Assembly (NCBI RefSeq): GCF_012070565.1
Contig: NZ_JAAQRO010000008.1
Coordinates: 292,946 to 356,945 of the forward strand
Direction of reading: 5' to 3'
Source of the DNA: Anaerosporobacter faecicola
Lineage (GTDB): Bacteria; Bacillota; Clostridia; Lachnospirales; Lachnospiraceae
Length of the DNA: 64,000 nt
Both the position numbers and the translations under genes were made by a program. Under the pieces are notes generated by a model, which was given only the letters and a program-made list of their open reading frames with translations, was not told the DNA's origin and ran no database searches. Of the stretch, positions 27,618 to 36,987 are shown one piece after another. Numbering within the stretch: the stretch's first letter is position 1; every line of letters begins with the position of its first letter.

Positions 27618-28595
27618 TTATTCGATACTTTTTATAATGGAATCCATATGGTTCTCTAACCACTTCATGATGCGGGTTGAGAACACTGCCTGATTCATAT
27701 AAATCTGGCGATTTGCTGCATCAGAATGATAGTATTGTCCATAATAATCACATACTGCAATCTGGTAATAGTAAATGATTGGCATCATCTCTATGTCTTT
27801 TTTTGTCAGTTCCTGGTATTGTGCATACGAATCTACATATCGTTTTAGTGCTTCAAGGGAAATAGTCCCCTCTTTACATTGTGCATGACCATATACAAAG
27901 GAGCGAAAAATCTCCCATACATAAGGGTGTCTACACGCTGTGGTCCAGTCAATAATTCCATTAATCGTATCTTTTCCCGCCAAGATCTGGCTTATGAAAT
28001 AATCTCCATGGGTGTTTCCCACAGAAACCCCTTCTAAACTTATATTCTTGTAAGGGAATCTCTCCATCAATCCCATACGGTATGTTAAGTCTGCCATCAC
28101 TGCATGATCGTTTTGATCTGTTGCAATCTTCAAACTCGATTCGTAAGAAGCAAGCGCTCTCTCTGGTGTCATAAACTGAAAAAAGTCTTCTCCAATTCCA
28201 ATTGGCAAAGGTTCATATTCCTGTAAGCATTGATGAATCTTACCAAGTAACTTAGCCATATCGGTAAGTAACCAATCTGGTACCTGATTTAATCCATAAC
28301 ATATACCATGTATGAACTTTTGCAAGGTTACGGTCCGTCCCTCCACCAGACTAAGCTCTTGGCCAGCCACATTTTTTACAAATTCCGATGCAGGCACCCC
28401 CCGTTGTCTTAGGAAGTTGCAAAGTTTAGGTTCATTCTCAGGTACATTGCATGCTTCTTGACTTGGAATCTTTAGAATGTATTCTCCCTCCTTTGTCTGT
28501 ACATAATAGGTATCTGATCCCGCTCCCACAGAATATTTCTTTGAATGTACAACCTCCATGTTATAGTATTGTTTCATGATTTCATATTCGTTCAT
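27618..28595 (-). CDS. Aminoglycoside phosphotransferase family kinase
   Basis: 325 aa from the ATG at 28595, which has GGAGGGGGATATT in front; an upstream start at 28634 is weaker. Kinase-like fold: Gly-rich SVGAGSDTYYV, Lys in YILKIPS, catalytic loop VGNTHGDYFISQIL (the usual His-Gly-Asp followed by Tyr/Phe), metal-binding IDWTTACRHPYVWEI. Related to homoserine kinase type II/choline kinase and aminoglycoside kinases; substrate unknown. A sequence-distinct relative is at 11671-12573. Confidence 0.86.
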   Translation of the reverse strand: MNEYEIMKQYYNMEVVHSKKYSVGAGSDTYYVQTKEGEYILKIPSQEACNVPENEPKLCNFLRQRGVPASEFVKNVAGQELSLVEGRTVTLQKFIHGICYGLNQVPDWLLTDMAKLLGKIHQCLQEYEPLPIGIGEDFFQFMTPERALASYESSLKIATDQNDHAVMADLTYRMGLMERFPYKNISLEGVSVGNTHGDYFISQILAGKDTINGIIDWTTACRHPYVWEIFRSFVYGHAQCKEGTISLEALKRYVDSYAQYQELTKKDIEMMPIIYYYQIAVCDYYGQYYHSDAANRQIYMNQAVFSTRIMKWLENHMDSIIKSIE

Positions 28596-28843
28596 AATAT
28601 CCCCCTCCATACGCATACCAGGAAATGCACGCATGCATTTTCCAGTTTTTTGTGCATGCCCAACGCATTATGTAAACATTAAATTTATTTGTTTATTATA
28701 TTACGACTTATTAACAGTTTTGTCTATATTATTAACGCATTCTGTCTTTTGTTGTTTTCTTGCCTCTTTAGAAACAGAACAAAGTGTGCTTCGCACACTC
28801 TCTATTAACAGCACCTTCAAAAGCACACTTTGTTCTTGGCGTC

Positions 28844-29218
28844 GAGCACAGTCAGCATAAGCTGACATCTACCTTATGTGCGAGTACGCATCCTCCCGGA
28901 GGGTTTAATATATAGAAAAGTTCGAGAACTTCCCTATATAGATTAGGGTGTCAAAAGCCCTTAGTAAAACTTTCTTTCGTTAATTTGCACAAACACTAGC
29001 TAGTCTCATGTAATACAGGACATAGTTTGATGAGCAACTGTATGAAGTCGTTGGTACTTTGGCTCTGTACTTTAGAGCCTTATGTACCACTACGAACTTC
29101 ATCCAAGCGAGAGCGTGTTGCGATTGAACTATGTCCTGTATTACATGTTAAACAAACTTAAATTGTGCAAATTGACTGACCTCAAAATAAATAAGGGCTT
29201 TTACACCCGAACCCTATA
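28844..29218. repeat. Large palindromic repeat element, copy 1
   Basis: About 375 bases, near-identical to 57654-58030. It opens with a segment that includes GAGCACAGTCAGC, followed by a small hairpin whose sequence differs between copies but still pairs (near 28908-28943). Then comes a long imperfect hairpin of about 270 bases: outer arms around GGGTGTCAAAAGCCCTTA, middle arms around CATGTAATACAGGACATAG, inner arms around GAAGT-TTGGTAC and a GGCTCT/AGAGCC tip. No reading frame spans it. It occupies most of the 660-base gap here and ends 9 bases from the terminator of the CDP-alcohol transferase gene. Confidence 0.88.
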
Positions 29219-29227
29219 TATTAAAAA

Positions 29228-29249
29228 AACCAGGGTTAATACCCTGGTT
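29228..29249 (-). terminator. Terminator after the CDP-alcohol transferase
   Basis: AACCAGGGT and complement around a 4-base loop, followed on the minus strand by TTTTTTT. The palindromic element begins directly behind this T-run. Confidence 0.92.
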
Positions 29250-29257
29250 CTATTAAA

Positions 29258-29812
29258 TCATTGTTTCATTCCTGTTTGATCTCGATCCAATTTCTTGGAA
29301 GTAATCATGATCAGTAATTCCTCCACAGATGCAAAGCTTGCAACGGTACATAAAAGTACTACCATCATAGTAAAAGGAAGGATTCCGTAAAGTAAAGGAA
29401 ATAAAAACAGAAGAAAGCCTGTAATCTTATTCCCGTATGTATGTAAAAATGCAACTACACCGTATCGTATCTTACATACGCATATGGCAAAGCAGCGTAT
29501 GATTACAATGATAAGCATCCACCACAGCATCCAACTAGACCATTTTAACCTTGTAAGACATATTCCTAGCAAAACCGCAGTAAATATAAAATCTGCGATG
29601 GAATCCAACATGGCACCGCATTTTCCAGCCACGTTCCACTTTCTTGCCAGATATCCATCTGCAACGTCCGTTAACCCACACAGAATATAGATGATAACAA
29701 AACCCGTGGTCTGAAACGGGAAAAAGCACAAACTGATAGATAACGGGATGCGAAAACAGGTAATACCATTGGGTACTAGGCTTCTCCATGTACTTTTTTT
29801 CACCTTGCTCAT
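29258..29812 (-). CDS. CDP-alcohol phosphatidyltransferase family protein
   Basis: 184-aa membrane enzyme with about six helices and the complete family signature DGYLARKWNVAGKCGAMLD plus a further Asp three residues on (residues 50-74 approx). Members join a CDP-activated lipid to an alcohol; the short length and FRIPLSI start resemble PgsA-type or related enzymes, but the alcohol cannot be predicted. Followed by a strong terminator, preceded by the MBL-fold gene 70 bases away on the same strand. Confidence 0.9.
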   Translation of the reverse strand: MSKVKKSTWRSLVPNGITCFRIPLSISLCFFPFQTTGFVIIYILCGLTDVADGYLARKWNVAGKCGAMLDSIADFIFTAVLLGICLTRLKWSSWMLWWMLIIVIIRCFAICVCKIRYGVVAFLHTYGNKITGFLLFLFPLLYGILPFTMMVVLLCTVASFASVEELLIMITSKKLDRDQTGMKQ

Positions 29813-29881
29813 GCTAATTCCTTTCCAGACCTTATCACATTCTTATGTCTTTTCATGTGTTTTCGTCTCTTCATCATTTCA

Positions 29882-30679
29882 TCAGGAAAGTGTTATGGTT
29901 TCCCCACAAGATAGATAGTGCATATGGGTTAATTTACTTGCCAAATACGTATACGCTACTTTTCCAGTGCAATGGCAGGTATAGAAATCCACGGTATCAT
30001 ATTGTTTCAGATGAGAGGCAATCTCATCTAATAGTTTGGTTTCTACTGTTTTTTTCGTCAATGGATTGTACAGATGGTAACCTCCAATACAAACCTGTGG
30101 GGCATACTGTATTCCCTTTTTCATAATATTAACGATTCCGGTATGCCCACATCCAACAAACATCGCGGTTACTTTCTCGTTAATTACCAGGTTCTGTTCA
30201 TGAAGGAAATGATCCTTTTGTCTATTCTCATATAGCGAATCATTGGCATTCGAATAACACATTCGATCTTCTGTTACTACAAATACTTGCAATTCTTCAT
30301 CGATTACCTGATCTCCATCCAGCAAGACGATCTGTGGATGATGAAGAAACGCTTTATCAATGCCTACATTCGCATATATCCACAAAAACTTGCTAGAATG
30401 GGCTTCAAAAGCTCTACGCTGTACATAAATTTTGGCATGATTATTTATTGCGAGGAACTTCTTAAGTGCTCCGCCGTGATCCATATGCCCATGTGAGATA
30501 ATGACTGTATCCACCTTTGTAAGATCAATATTCTTTTTCGCTGCATTCGTAAATAAAGTCGAATCAGGACCTAGATCAAACAAAATCTTATGTTTTTGTG
30601 TTTCTATGTACAAGGAAAGACCATGTTTTGCTTTGCAATCGTCTTTGGCTTGGTTCTCTACTAATGCTGTAATTTTCAT
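29882..30679 (-). CDS. MBL-fold metallohydrolase (COG1237-like)
   Basis: 265-aa metallo-beta-lactamase fold protein. Zinc motif SHGHMDHGG near residue 62, further ligands in GCGHTGIVNI near 180, and terminal TCHCTGKVAYTYL. This arrangement matches the group annotated as dihydropteridine-ribosylaminobenzene 5'-phosphate synthase-like (first known from methanopterin synthesis in archaea); in clostridia the true reaction is uncertain. Ribosome site AAAGGAGATATC. Confidence 0.85.
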   Translation of the reverse strand: MKITALVENQAKDDCKAKHGLSLYIETQKHKILFDLGPDSTLFTNAAKKNIDLTKVDTVIISHGHMDHGGALKKFLAINNHAKIYVQRRAFEAHSSKFLWIYANVGIDKAFLHHPQIVLLDGDQVIDEELQVFVVTEDRMCYSNANDSLYENRQKDHFLHEQNLVINEKVTAMFVGCGHTGIVNIMKKGIQYAPQVCIGGYHLYNPLTKKTVETKLLDEIASHLKQYDTVDFYTCHCTGKVAYTYLASKLTHMHYLSCGETITLS

Positions 30680-30702
30680 CTATGATATCTCCTTTCCTAA
30701 TC

Positions 30703-30768
30703 AAAGGGTTTTGTAATTATCCCATTATTCAACTGCTCAACACTATGTATATTACAAGAATAACCCTT
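30703..30768. other. Imperfect hairpin in intergenic region
   Basis: AAGGGTT-TTGTAAT pairs with ATTACAA-AACCCTT across a loop of about 30 bases with one bulge. Lies between the serine hydrolase stop and the MBL-fold start. No T-run, so terminator or leader structure is unclear. Confidence 0.4.
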
Positions 30769-30876
30769 ATTAATTTATGATAACAGTATTAACTAATACC
30801 ATCAAGAAGAAAATTTCAGCACATTGTCTACGACCAAGATGATTCATAGAGTTCCCCTCATCTACTCTCTGTAATT

Positions 30877-31842
30877 TTATTCAAATGCAGGTTCTATATA
30901 ATCCCTAATTAATTTGATTCGATCTTTTGCTTTCGGCTGGAAGAAGGACGCAATGGAGATCACCATCTTTTTCTCCTCGTTCACATAGATAATATTACCA
31001 CCATCCCCCATAGCTGCATAGCTATGTTGCTTTTCGTCTATTATCCACCAGAGGTATCCATACAAAAGTTTCCCCCATCTACTGTGTTCCCTCGTACTTT
31101 CCTTAATCCATTGGCTCGATACGATTTGCTGTTCTCCCCATCTTCCTTCTTGTAGATACAGTTGTCCAATCTTCGCCATGTCTCTGGCCGTCAGCGTAAG
31201 CCCCCAACCGCCTGTATTCACTCCATTTGGATCTGCTACCCATCCACTGCTGTTCTTTCCTTCGTAAAATGCCATCTGTTCCTCCATCGTCTGAAAAACG
31301 ATAGGGGAAGCAACCGTGATTCCCAAAGGAGAGAATACATGCTCTCTCGCAAAGTCAAGCACCGTCTGTCCTGTTGCTTGAACAAGAATTCCAGAGAATA
31401 TATCAGGCCCAATGACTGGCGCATACTGGAATTCACCAATTTTTCCTCGTCCTCCTAAAAGATCAAGCGATGCTCTAACCCAATCATCACTTGTAAAATA
31501 CTCCTTATACGATGGATTTTTGTATTTGTATGGTGCCGTCATGGTAAGCATATCTTTCAATTTGATCGTTTGAATGGTATTCTCTCCCTTTTTCACCGAA
31601 TAATTTGGAAAAAAATCCAAGATGTTCTGCTCAATACTTTGAATGTACCCTCGATCAATGGCTATACCGATTAATAGTGACAGTATACTCTTTGTCACAG
31701 AAAACACATGGAGCGTACTGTCTGCTGTACAATCACCAAAATACTTTTCATAGACAATTTCCCCTTGCTTTTGTACAACCATTCCTCCTATGTTTGTATA
31801 GCCACTATGCATGATTTTTTCCATCTTTGTCTTTGGTGTCAT
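30877..31842 (-). CDS. Serine hydrolase (beta-lactamase family)
   Basis: 321 aa, class C beta-lactamase/esterase fold, no signal peptide. Nucleophile motif FSVTKS near residue 50 (SxxK), the YAP segment (EFQYAPVIG) in the second-motif region, and a C-terminal GDGGNIIYV in place of KTG. Likely a cytoplasmic esterase or amidase of the 6-aminohexanoate-hydrolase type (EstB-like). Its ATG overlaps the stop codon of the UvrA-like gene by 4 bases (ATGA), so translation is coupled to it. Confidence 0.85.
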   Translation of the reverse strand: MTPKTKMEKIMHSGYTNIGGMVVQKQGEIVYEKYFGDCTADSTLHVFSVTKSILSLLIGIAIDRGYIQSIEQNILDFFPNYSVKKGENTIQTIKLKDMLTMTAPYKYKNPSYKEYFTSDDWVRASLDLLGGRGKIGEFQYAPVIGPDIFSGILVQATGQTVLDFAREHVFSPLGITVASPIVFQTMEEQMAFYEGKNSSGWVADPNGVNTGGWGLTLTARDMAKIGQLYLQEGRWGEQQIVSSQWIKESTREHSRWGKLLYGYLWWIIDEKQHSYAAMGDGGNIIYVNEEKKMVISIASFFQPKAKDRIKLIRDYIEPAFE

Positions 31843-34124
31843 GCCAGATACCTCCCTATCTTAGAATTTTGACGCTGCATCAATTCCATTGGTGTTCCTA
31901 CTCCTAGGATTTCTCCTCCTTTGTCCCCACCTTCCGGTCCCAGTTCAATGATATAATCACATCTTCGTAGTACTTCCACGTTATGTTCAATAACAATGAC
32001 AGAGTTTCCACTTGTAACCAACTGATCCAATAAATTGAGCAGCAAAGCAGTATCATAGAGACTTAAGCCGGTTGTCGGTTCATCCAGGATATAGAGCATA
32101 TTGCCTCCCCGTTGTTTTCCCAGTTCTTTGGCCAGTTTCACTCTCTGCGCTTCACCACCACTTAAGGAAGAAGTCGGTTGACCAAGTGTAAGATAACCCA
32201 TTCCCATCTGTTTCAGAATTCGAAGTGGCTTTCGAATGGCACTTTGATCAGCAAAAAAGTCATACGCTTCTTCAATACTCATGGCTAAAATATCTGCAAT
32301 GTTTTTCTCACGATAGGTTACCGCCAAAGTATCCTCATGAAAACGCATTCCATGACAAACGGGGCAGATCTTATCCACAGAGAAATCGGACGTAAGGAAA
32401 ATCTTCTCATATCCACTACCACCACACGCCAGACAGGCCCCTTTGGAATGAAAGGAGAAATGCCCCGCACTCATATGCGCAATCTGTGCTTCTGGCTGTT
32501 TTGCAAAAAGTTCTCGAATCTTGTCCCATATTCCAATATACGAAGCTGGTGTCGAGCTCGAACTTCTTCCGATTGGTTCTTGGGATATCTGTGCAAAACC
32601 GCTAATGTTACTTGCTCCTTTTAGTCCCTCGGCATGACCATATTTTTTCTGTGTTGCAAGTCGCTTTAATAAAGTGTCTTGAATGAGAGAGCTCTTCCCA
32701 CTACCAGAAAGTCCTGCGACCCCAACCATGGCATGTAAGGGGAATTCCACAGTTAAATCTTTTAGGTAATGGGTATTGGCATGTTCCAAGGTCAGATATT
32801 TTGAAAAATCCACTTTTTGTTTACCACTTGTTCGTTCTGGCATTTTCCGTTTGCCTGATAGATATTGACTTAGTATGGTATCTGCTTTCCTATATTCTTC
32901 GTAAGGACCTTGATAGACCACACTTCCTCCTTCCACTCCTGCTCCCGGTCCAATCTCAATGATATGATCCGCTTGTTTGATCATCTCCCGATCATGTTCT
33001 ACAACGATTACCGTATTCCCAAGGTCTCTTAATTCCTTTACGGCTTTTATCATATACGCTTTCTCTGAAGGATGTAATCCTGCCATTGGTTCATCAAAAA
33101 CATATAACAACGAATCCATTTTCGATTCTAGATGCTGATGAAGGAATACACGTTGCATCTCTCCACCACTTAAGGTAGCCATTTCACGGTACAAGGATAG
33201 ATGTCCCAATCGAAACTGAATCAACTGTTGTAATTTCAGGTTCACATTCTTGATTACATTAACACTAAACTGCGACAATTCTTCTTTTGGAATACCCCGC
33301 AGAAACTCCAGTAGACTGTCTAACGTCATCTGTCCAAGTTCCCCAAATCGCCTTCCATGTAGTAAAACTTCACTGGCTTCTTCTGTGATCCGCTCTCCCT
33401 GGCAAACAGGACAAATCTTCTTCGCATAAACGCTTTCGACATCTTCTCCTTTTTCATATGCATTTCTTAGTATCCGTTCAATACAGTAACTCTGTTTTCC
33501 ATTTTCATAGCAGCCATACACAACTTCTTCTCGAATATCCTCTGGGAGTTGCCAAAATGGTTCATCCATATAGGCCTGGAATTTCTTTCGTAAGATTCGA
33601 AAGAAACCAGCCGTTACTTTCAAGCTTTCATATACTTCACATAGGGTTGTCGTCTGATCTTTAACCAACTGCTCTAGATTCACGTCAAAGAAGGAACCTT
33701 TTCCTTGGCACTCCATACACATACCATCAGCCGTTGTATAAAGGAAATCACTTGGTGAAAGATGATCCCCCTCTTCCCCCGTTTGCCCATCCGTTGCGTA
33801 CACCAATGCCAACTGGTTAAGAAGATTCGTCTTTGTTCCCACCGTTGAACGTGGATTACTTTGACGTATCGTGTTCTGTTTAATCGCAACTGCTGGCCCA
33901 ATTCCATCAATGGATTCAAATCGTTTCTCTTGCTCAAGCCCTGCCAGAATACCAATCGAACGAAGATATTGGTTTTTCCCTTCTTCAAACAGAATATCAA
34001 ATGCAAGACTGGATTTTCCAGAACCGCTGATTCCTGTAATCACGATTAGTTTATGTTTTGGAATAGACAAACTGATATTCTTCAGATTATGTATTTGTGC
34101 TCCTTGAATCTTTATTTCTTCCAT
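31839..34124 (-). CDS. UvrA-like ABC ATPase (short UvrA paralogue)
   Basis: 761 aa from the ATG at 34124 (GAGAGGTGAGC upstream); a GTG 5 codons earlier is possible. Two ABC domains: Walker A GISGSGKSS and GLSGSGKSS, signatures LSGGEMQRVF and LSGGEAQRVKLAKEL, Walker B VFDEPMAGL and ILDEPTTGL. Zinc-finger cysteine pairs (CMECQGKG, CPVCQG, CLACGGSG, CPVCHG) are present. About 180 residues shorter than housekeeping UvrA, lacking most of the UvrB-binding insert, so it belongs with the UvrA2/DrrC-type paralogues linked to tolerance of DNA-binding drugs. Coupled to a serine hydrolase, an unusual pairing. Confidence 0.9.
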   Translation of the reverse strand: MEEIKIQGAQIHNLKNISLSIPKHKLIVITGISGSGKSSLAFDILFEEGKNQYLRSIGILAGLEQEKRFESIDGIGPAVAIKQNTIRQSNPRSTVGTKTNLLNQLALVYATDGQTGEEGDHLSPSDFLYTTADGMCMECQGKGSFFDVNLEQLVKDQTTTLCEVYESLKVTAGFFRILRKKFQAYMDEPFWQLPEDIREEVVYGCYENGKQSYCIERILRNAYEKGEDVESVYAKKICPVCQGERITEEASEVLLHGRRFGELGQMTLDSLLEFLRGIPKEELSQFSVNVIKNVNLKLQQLIQFRLGHLSLYREMATLSGGEMQRVFLHQHLESKMDSLLYVFDEPMAGLHPSEKAYMIKAVKELRDLGNTVIVVEHDREMIKQADHIIEIGPGAGVEGGSVVYQGPYEEYRKADTILSQYLSGKRKMPERTSGKQKVDFSKYLTLEHANTHYLKDLTVEFPLHAMVGVAGLSGSGKSSLIQDTLLKRLATQKKYGHAEGLKGASNISGFAQISQEPIGRSSSSTPASYIGIWDKIRELFAKQPEAQIAHMSAGHFSFHSKGACLACGGSGYEKIFLTSDFSVDKICPVCHGMRFHEDTLAVTYREKNIADILAMSIEEAYDFFADQSAIRKPLRILKQMGMGYLTLGQPTSSLSGGEAQRVKLAKELGKQRGGNMLYILDEPTTGLSLYDTALLLNLLDQLVTSGNSVIVIEHNVEVLRRCDYIIELGPEGGDKGGEILGVGTPMELMQRQNSKIGRYLA

Positions 34125-34258
34125 ATGCTCACCTCTCACTTGAATTGCAATTTGGTTAGCGAGACTTGTTCCCTCCTATGTCTCTCACAACCTATGTCCC
34201 TATTGTAAGCACATTAGAAAAAAGAATCTTTGCATTTCTTGCTATGTTGCATATTGGT

Positions 34259-36145
34259 CTATTGGATATCTTTCAGGGCAATGTTTTCAACTTCAATCTG
34301 TGAATCTGGTTTTAAGGTAATCAGTGTAGCACCTCTCTGCTTTGTTTTCTTCGAAATTCCTGGCATAGCAAGATAATCGATCGACATACCATAAGAGAGC
34401 TGAATTCCTTTGTATCGCATAGAGATCGTATTATAGTGGTCATGTCCTACGAAGATTCCTTTCGTGCTGCCTAAATTCACCGCCGTTTCGAACAATTTGC
34501 TATCATACTCTGGACAGCAGATGGCTTCGCCCTTTTCCCCTACAGCACCATGTATATACGTAACTTCTTCACTTCCTGCTTTGTACAGATCGTATGCTGT
34601 CTTATACTCTTTCACTGGTATATGCGTAAAGATTAAGGAAGATACAACATGTCCCTCTTTCTCTGACAATTGTTTTACGGTATCCGCATACCACTGTACC
34701 TGGTCATCATGAATATAATCATAATCATTGAATTTCTTGCTGGCATAGGAATTGGAATCAATTAAAAATACCGCCTGATTAAGTGTTCCATCTGCATTCC
34801 GAATCTCAATCAACTGGTTGCTACGCCCTGTGATCTCTGGTTGTTTCGTGGTATAGAGAAGATTCTTTGTATTCTCAAAGGAAAAAGAAGCAAATAAATC
34901 ATTCACTTCCTCTGCTGTATGGGAAGCTACGAACTCTGTATCATGATTTCCATAGGTAAATGCCCATGGAACACCAATGTTTCTCATAAAGGATGCAAAC
35001 TGCATAATCGGCGTATAGTTGTTGAAGGAATAGGATTCAAATCCAAGTGGGAAAACAAAATCACCTGTAACTACTACAAAGTCTGGTTTTGCATAATCAA
35101 TCAGTTCATAAACCGCTTCTAACGCCTTCATGTCTTTCCGATACGATAATAAACTTCCTCCCAGATGAACATCCGTTATCTGTAGGATTTTAAAATCTCC
35201 TTTATCTGGATTTTGAATCGTATAAACACCCGTCTCCTCATTATAGGTAATGGCAAGCTCTCTTGTTGCAACACTTGGAATTGTTGCGATATACGGTTGG
35301 ATATACCAGGAACCCAATCGCATGATACTAACTAAGCCAATAACAAGACAGAGCGATAATAAACAGGCTACCCATTTTCTTCCCTTTTTCATTTTCCGCA
35401 GATAGTGCCATTTTCCAAAGGGATTGGCAAGTAATATGTATAGTAATAGTAGAATCTCTAGTAAAAGAAAACTTTGTATAAAGATAGAAAGGCTTCCCGC
35501 TTGTACTCCCATGATGATTCCTACGATCAAAATTGCCACCTGTACAATGGCTAACTTTATAACGGTATTCTTCTTCAGTTTCTTAAAATCAAGGTCCTCC
35601 TCATCTTCGATCGTATTGTCTAGTACAAACATCAATTTCTTCTGAACCAGATACAATAGCCCCGCCTTTACGATTAAGCCAATTCCTATCGCTCCTAATA
35701 AAAAGGCAAACACATCGGATATGAGTAGAAATCTTGGATTGGAATTTCGTACCATGGAAACCATCAAACATGGTAGTATTCCTATAGCAAATAAAGCAAT
35801 TCCGATAATAATCGATAAGGTAATCGAATGTTTCCACTTTAAGCAACAATCCGTTGCATATTCGTATGCACGATGTGATAGATGCATCTTCTCCTTGCGA
35901 TGTATCCAAAAGGGAATCATCTTCCCTATTCCTACTAAAAGATAGCACAGCATCGGTACTCCACAGATAACAGCCCCTACTGTCCCCAGCATATTAATTC
36001 TTGCAACATCGGTCGTCTCTGTACGTATATCAAACAATACAATAAAAACCATCGGTGATAAAATTGCAAATGTAACCGCAATACCTAATTGACTACATCC
36101 TCTCCTCAACCAATTTAATTTTTTATAGATGTCTTTGATCCTCAT
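34259..36145 (-). CDS. Membrane metallophosphoesterase
   Basis: 628 aa. Five to six membrane helices in the N-terminal 270 residues, then a calcineurin-like phosphoesterase domain facing outside: metal motifs ITDVHLGG, VVTGDFVFP, FTYGNHDTEF, FTHIPV and VGHDHYNT (the dimetal ligands of the family, all present). Substrate unknown; relatives act on phospholipids, nucleotides or teichoic-acid-like phosphodiesters. Single gene with a GAGGGGGACAT ribosome site. Confidence 0.9.
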   Translation of the reverse strand: MRIKDIYKKLNWLRRGCSQLGIAVTFAILSPMVFIVLFDIRTETTDVARINMLGTVGAVICGVPMLCYLLVGIGKMIPFWIHRKEKMHLSHRAYEYATDCCLKWKHSITLSIIIGIALFAIGILPCLMVSMVRNSNPRFLLISDVFAFLLGAIGIGLIVKAGLLYLVQKKLMFVLDNTIEDEEDLDFKKLKKNTVIKLAIVQVAILIVGIIMGVQAGSLSIFIQSFLLLEILLLLYILLANPFGKWHYLRKMKKGRKWVACLLSLCLVIGLVSIMRLGSWYIQPYIATIPSVATRELAITYNEETGVYTIQNPDKGDFKILQITDVHLGGSLLSYRKDMKALEAVYELIDYAKPDFVVVTGDFVFPLGFESYSFNNYTPIMQFASFMRNIGVPWAFTYGNHDTEFVASHTAEEVNDLFASFSFENTKNLLYTTKQPEITGRSNQLIEIRNADGTLNQAVFLIDSNSYASKKFNDYDYIHDDQVQWYADTVKQLSEKEGHVVSSLIFTHIPVKEYKTAYDLYKAGSEEVTYIHGAVGEKGEAICCPEYDSKLFETAVNLGSTKGIFVGHDHYNTISMRYKGIQLSYGMSIDYLAMPGISKKTKQRGATLITLKPDSQIEVENIALKDIQ

Positions 36146-36313
36146 ATGTCCCCCTCATTCGTAACTTTATTATAGGATTTGCCTGACTTATGCCTCCCAA
36201 ACAAATAAAATCCAAGCAAATGTTCAACATTTATCCGTTTTTCTGTATACTTATCACATATTGTAGACAAAACTATTATAATACAGAACAAAGAACGTTG
36301 TAAAACAAAAAAA

Positions 36314-36352
36314 ACCTCCAAGTGTCCCATTAATTACAACACACTTGGAGGT
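36314..36352 (-). terminator. Terminator after the GNAT gene
   Basis: ACCTCCAAGTGT pairs with ACACTTGGAGGT over a 15-base loop; followed on the minus strand by TTTTTTTTG. Lies 40 bases after the acetyltransferase at 36393. Confidence 0.92.
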
Positions 36353-36392
36353 GATACCTTCACACAGCCCTAGACTACACCAGAGCCTTCTC

Positions 36393-36890
36393 TTATTCTT
36401 TCATTACTTTTTCAAGAATATAATTCTCTTCATATTTATCTTTTGGATTCTCTATTTTCACTACATGAAAACCACATTTATTCACATAAAAATTATGATT
36501 TCGTTTTGAAAATCCTGGAGTTTCCGTTCTCCATACACGCGTATCAGGATACTTTTGTTCTATGAACTTCCAGATGCACGTTCCATATCCCTTATCTTGA
36601 CATGATGGATCAAGGAATACACTTCCAAGGAAATTCTCCTGCTCTCTTCCTAGGAATACATTGCATCCTCCAACCAGCACTCCGTCTTTTACTATTTTAT
36701 ACGCTTCCGCTCCACTTTCTATGTACCATTTTTGAATGAATTCTCCATTGTCATATCCATCTGGTCCACCACTTTCTTCTCCCAGATGACGCTTCGTATC
36801 TTCATCAAATGCTCGTTTCATGATTGCCGTTAATGGCATAACGTCCTCTTTTGTAACTTTTATAAATTGTAATCCCTTAAATTCTTCCAT
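36393..36890 (-). CDS. GNAT N-acetyltransferase
   Basis: 165 aa, GNAT fold. Acetyl-CoA loop in SVFLDPSCQDKGYGTCIWKFIE and a terminal HNFYVNKCGFHVVKIEN strand typical of the family. Acceptor unknown. Strong GGGGGGGATACAC ribosome site and own terminator, so probably monocistronic. Confidence 0.87.
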   Translation of the reverse strand: MEEFKGLQFIKVTKEDVMPLTAIMKRAFDEDTKRHLGEESGGPDGYDNGEFIQKWYIESGAEAYKIVKDGVLVGGCNVFLGREQENFLGSVFLDPSCQDKGYGTCIWKFIEQKYPDTRVWRTETPGFSKRNHNFYVNKCGFHVVKIENPKDKYEENYILEKVMKE

Positions 36891-36987
36891 GTGTATCCCC
36901 CCCTATTCAACAATCTAACTGGTTTGCTTACCAACGGGTTTTCTTTAAAATAGTATGGCGGTTTCACAACCTAACCAGTACTATCCT

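Noticed and set aside
27475..27663. 62-codon minus-strand frame
   Set aside because: Overlaps the kinase-like gene and a terminator hairpin, no ribosome site, no protein-like features.
28844..29218. Protein-coding gene or CRISPR array
   Set aside because: No sustained open frame with a start signal across the element, and its repeats are inverted arms, not regularly spaced direct repeats.
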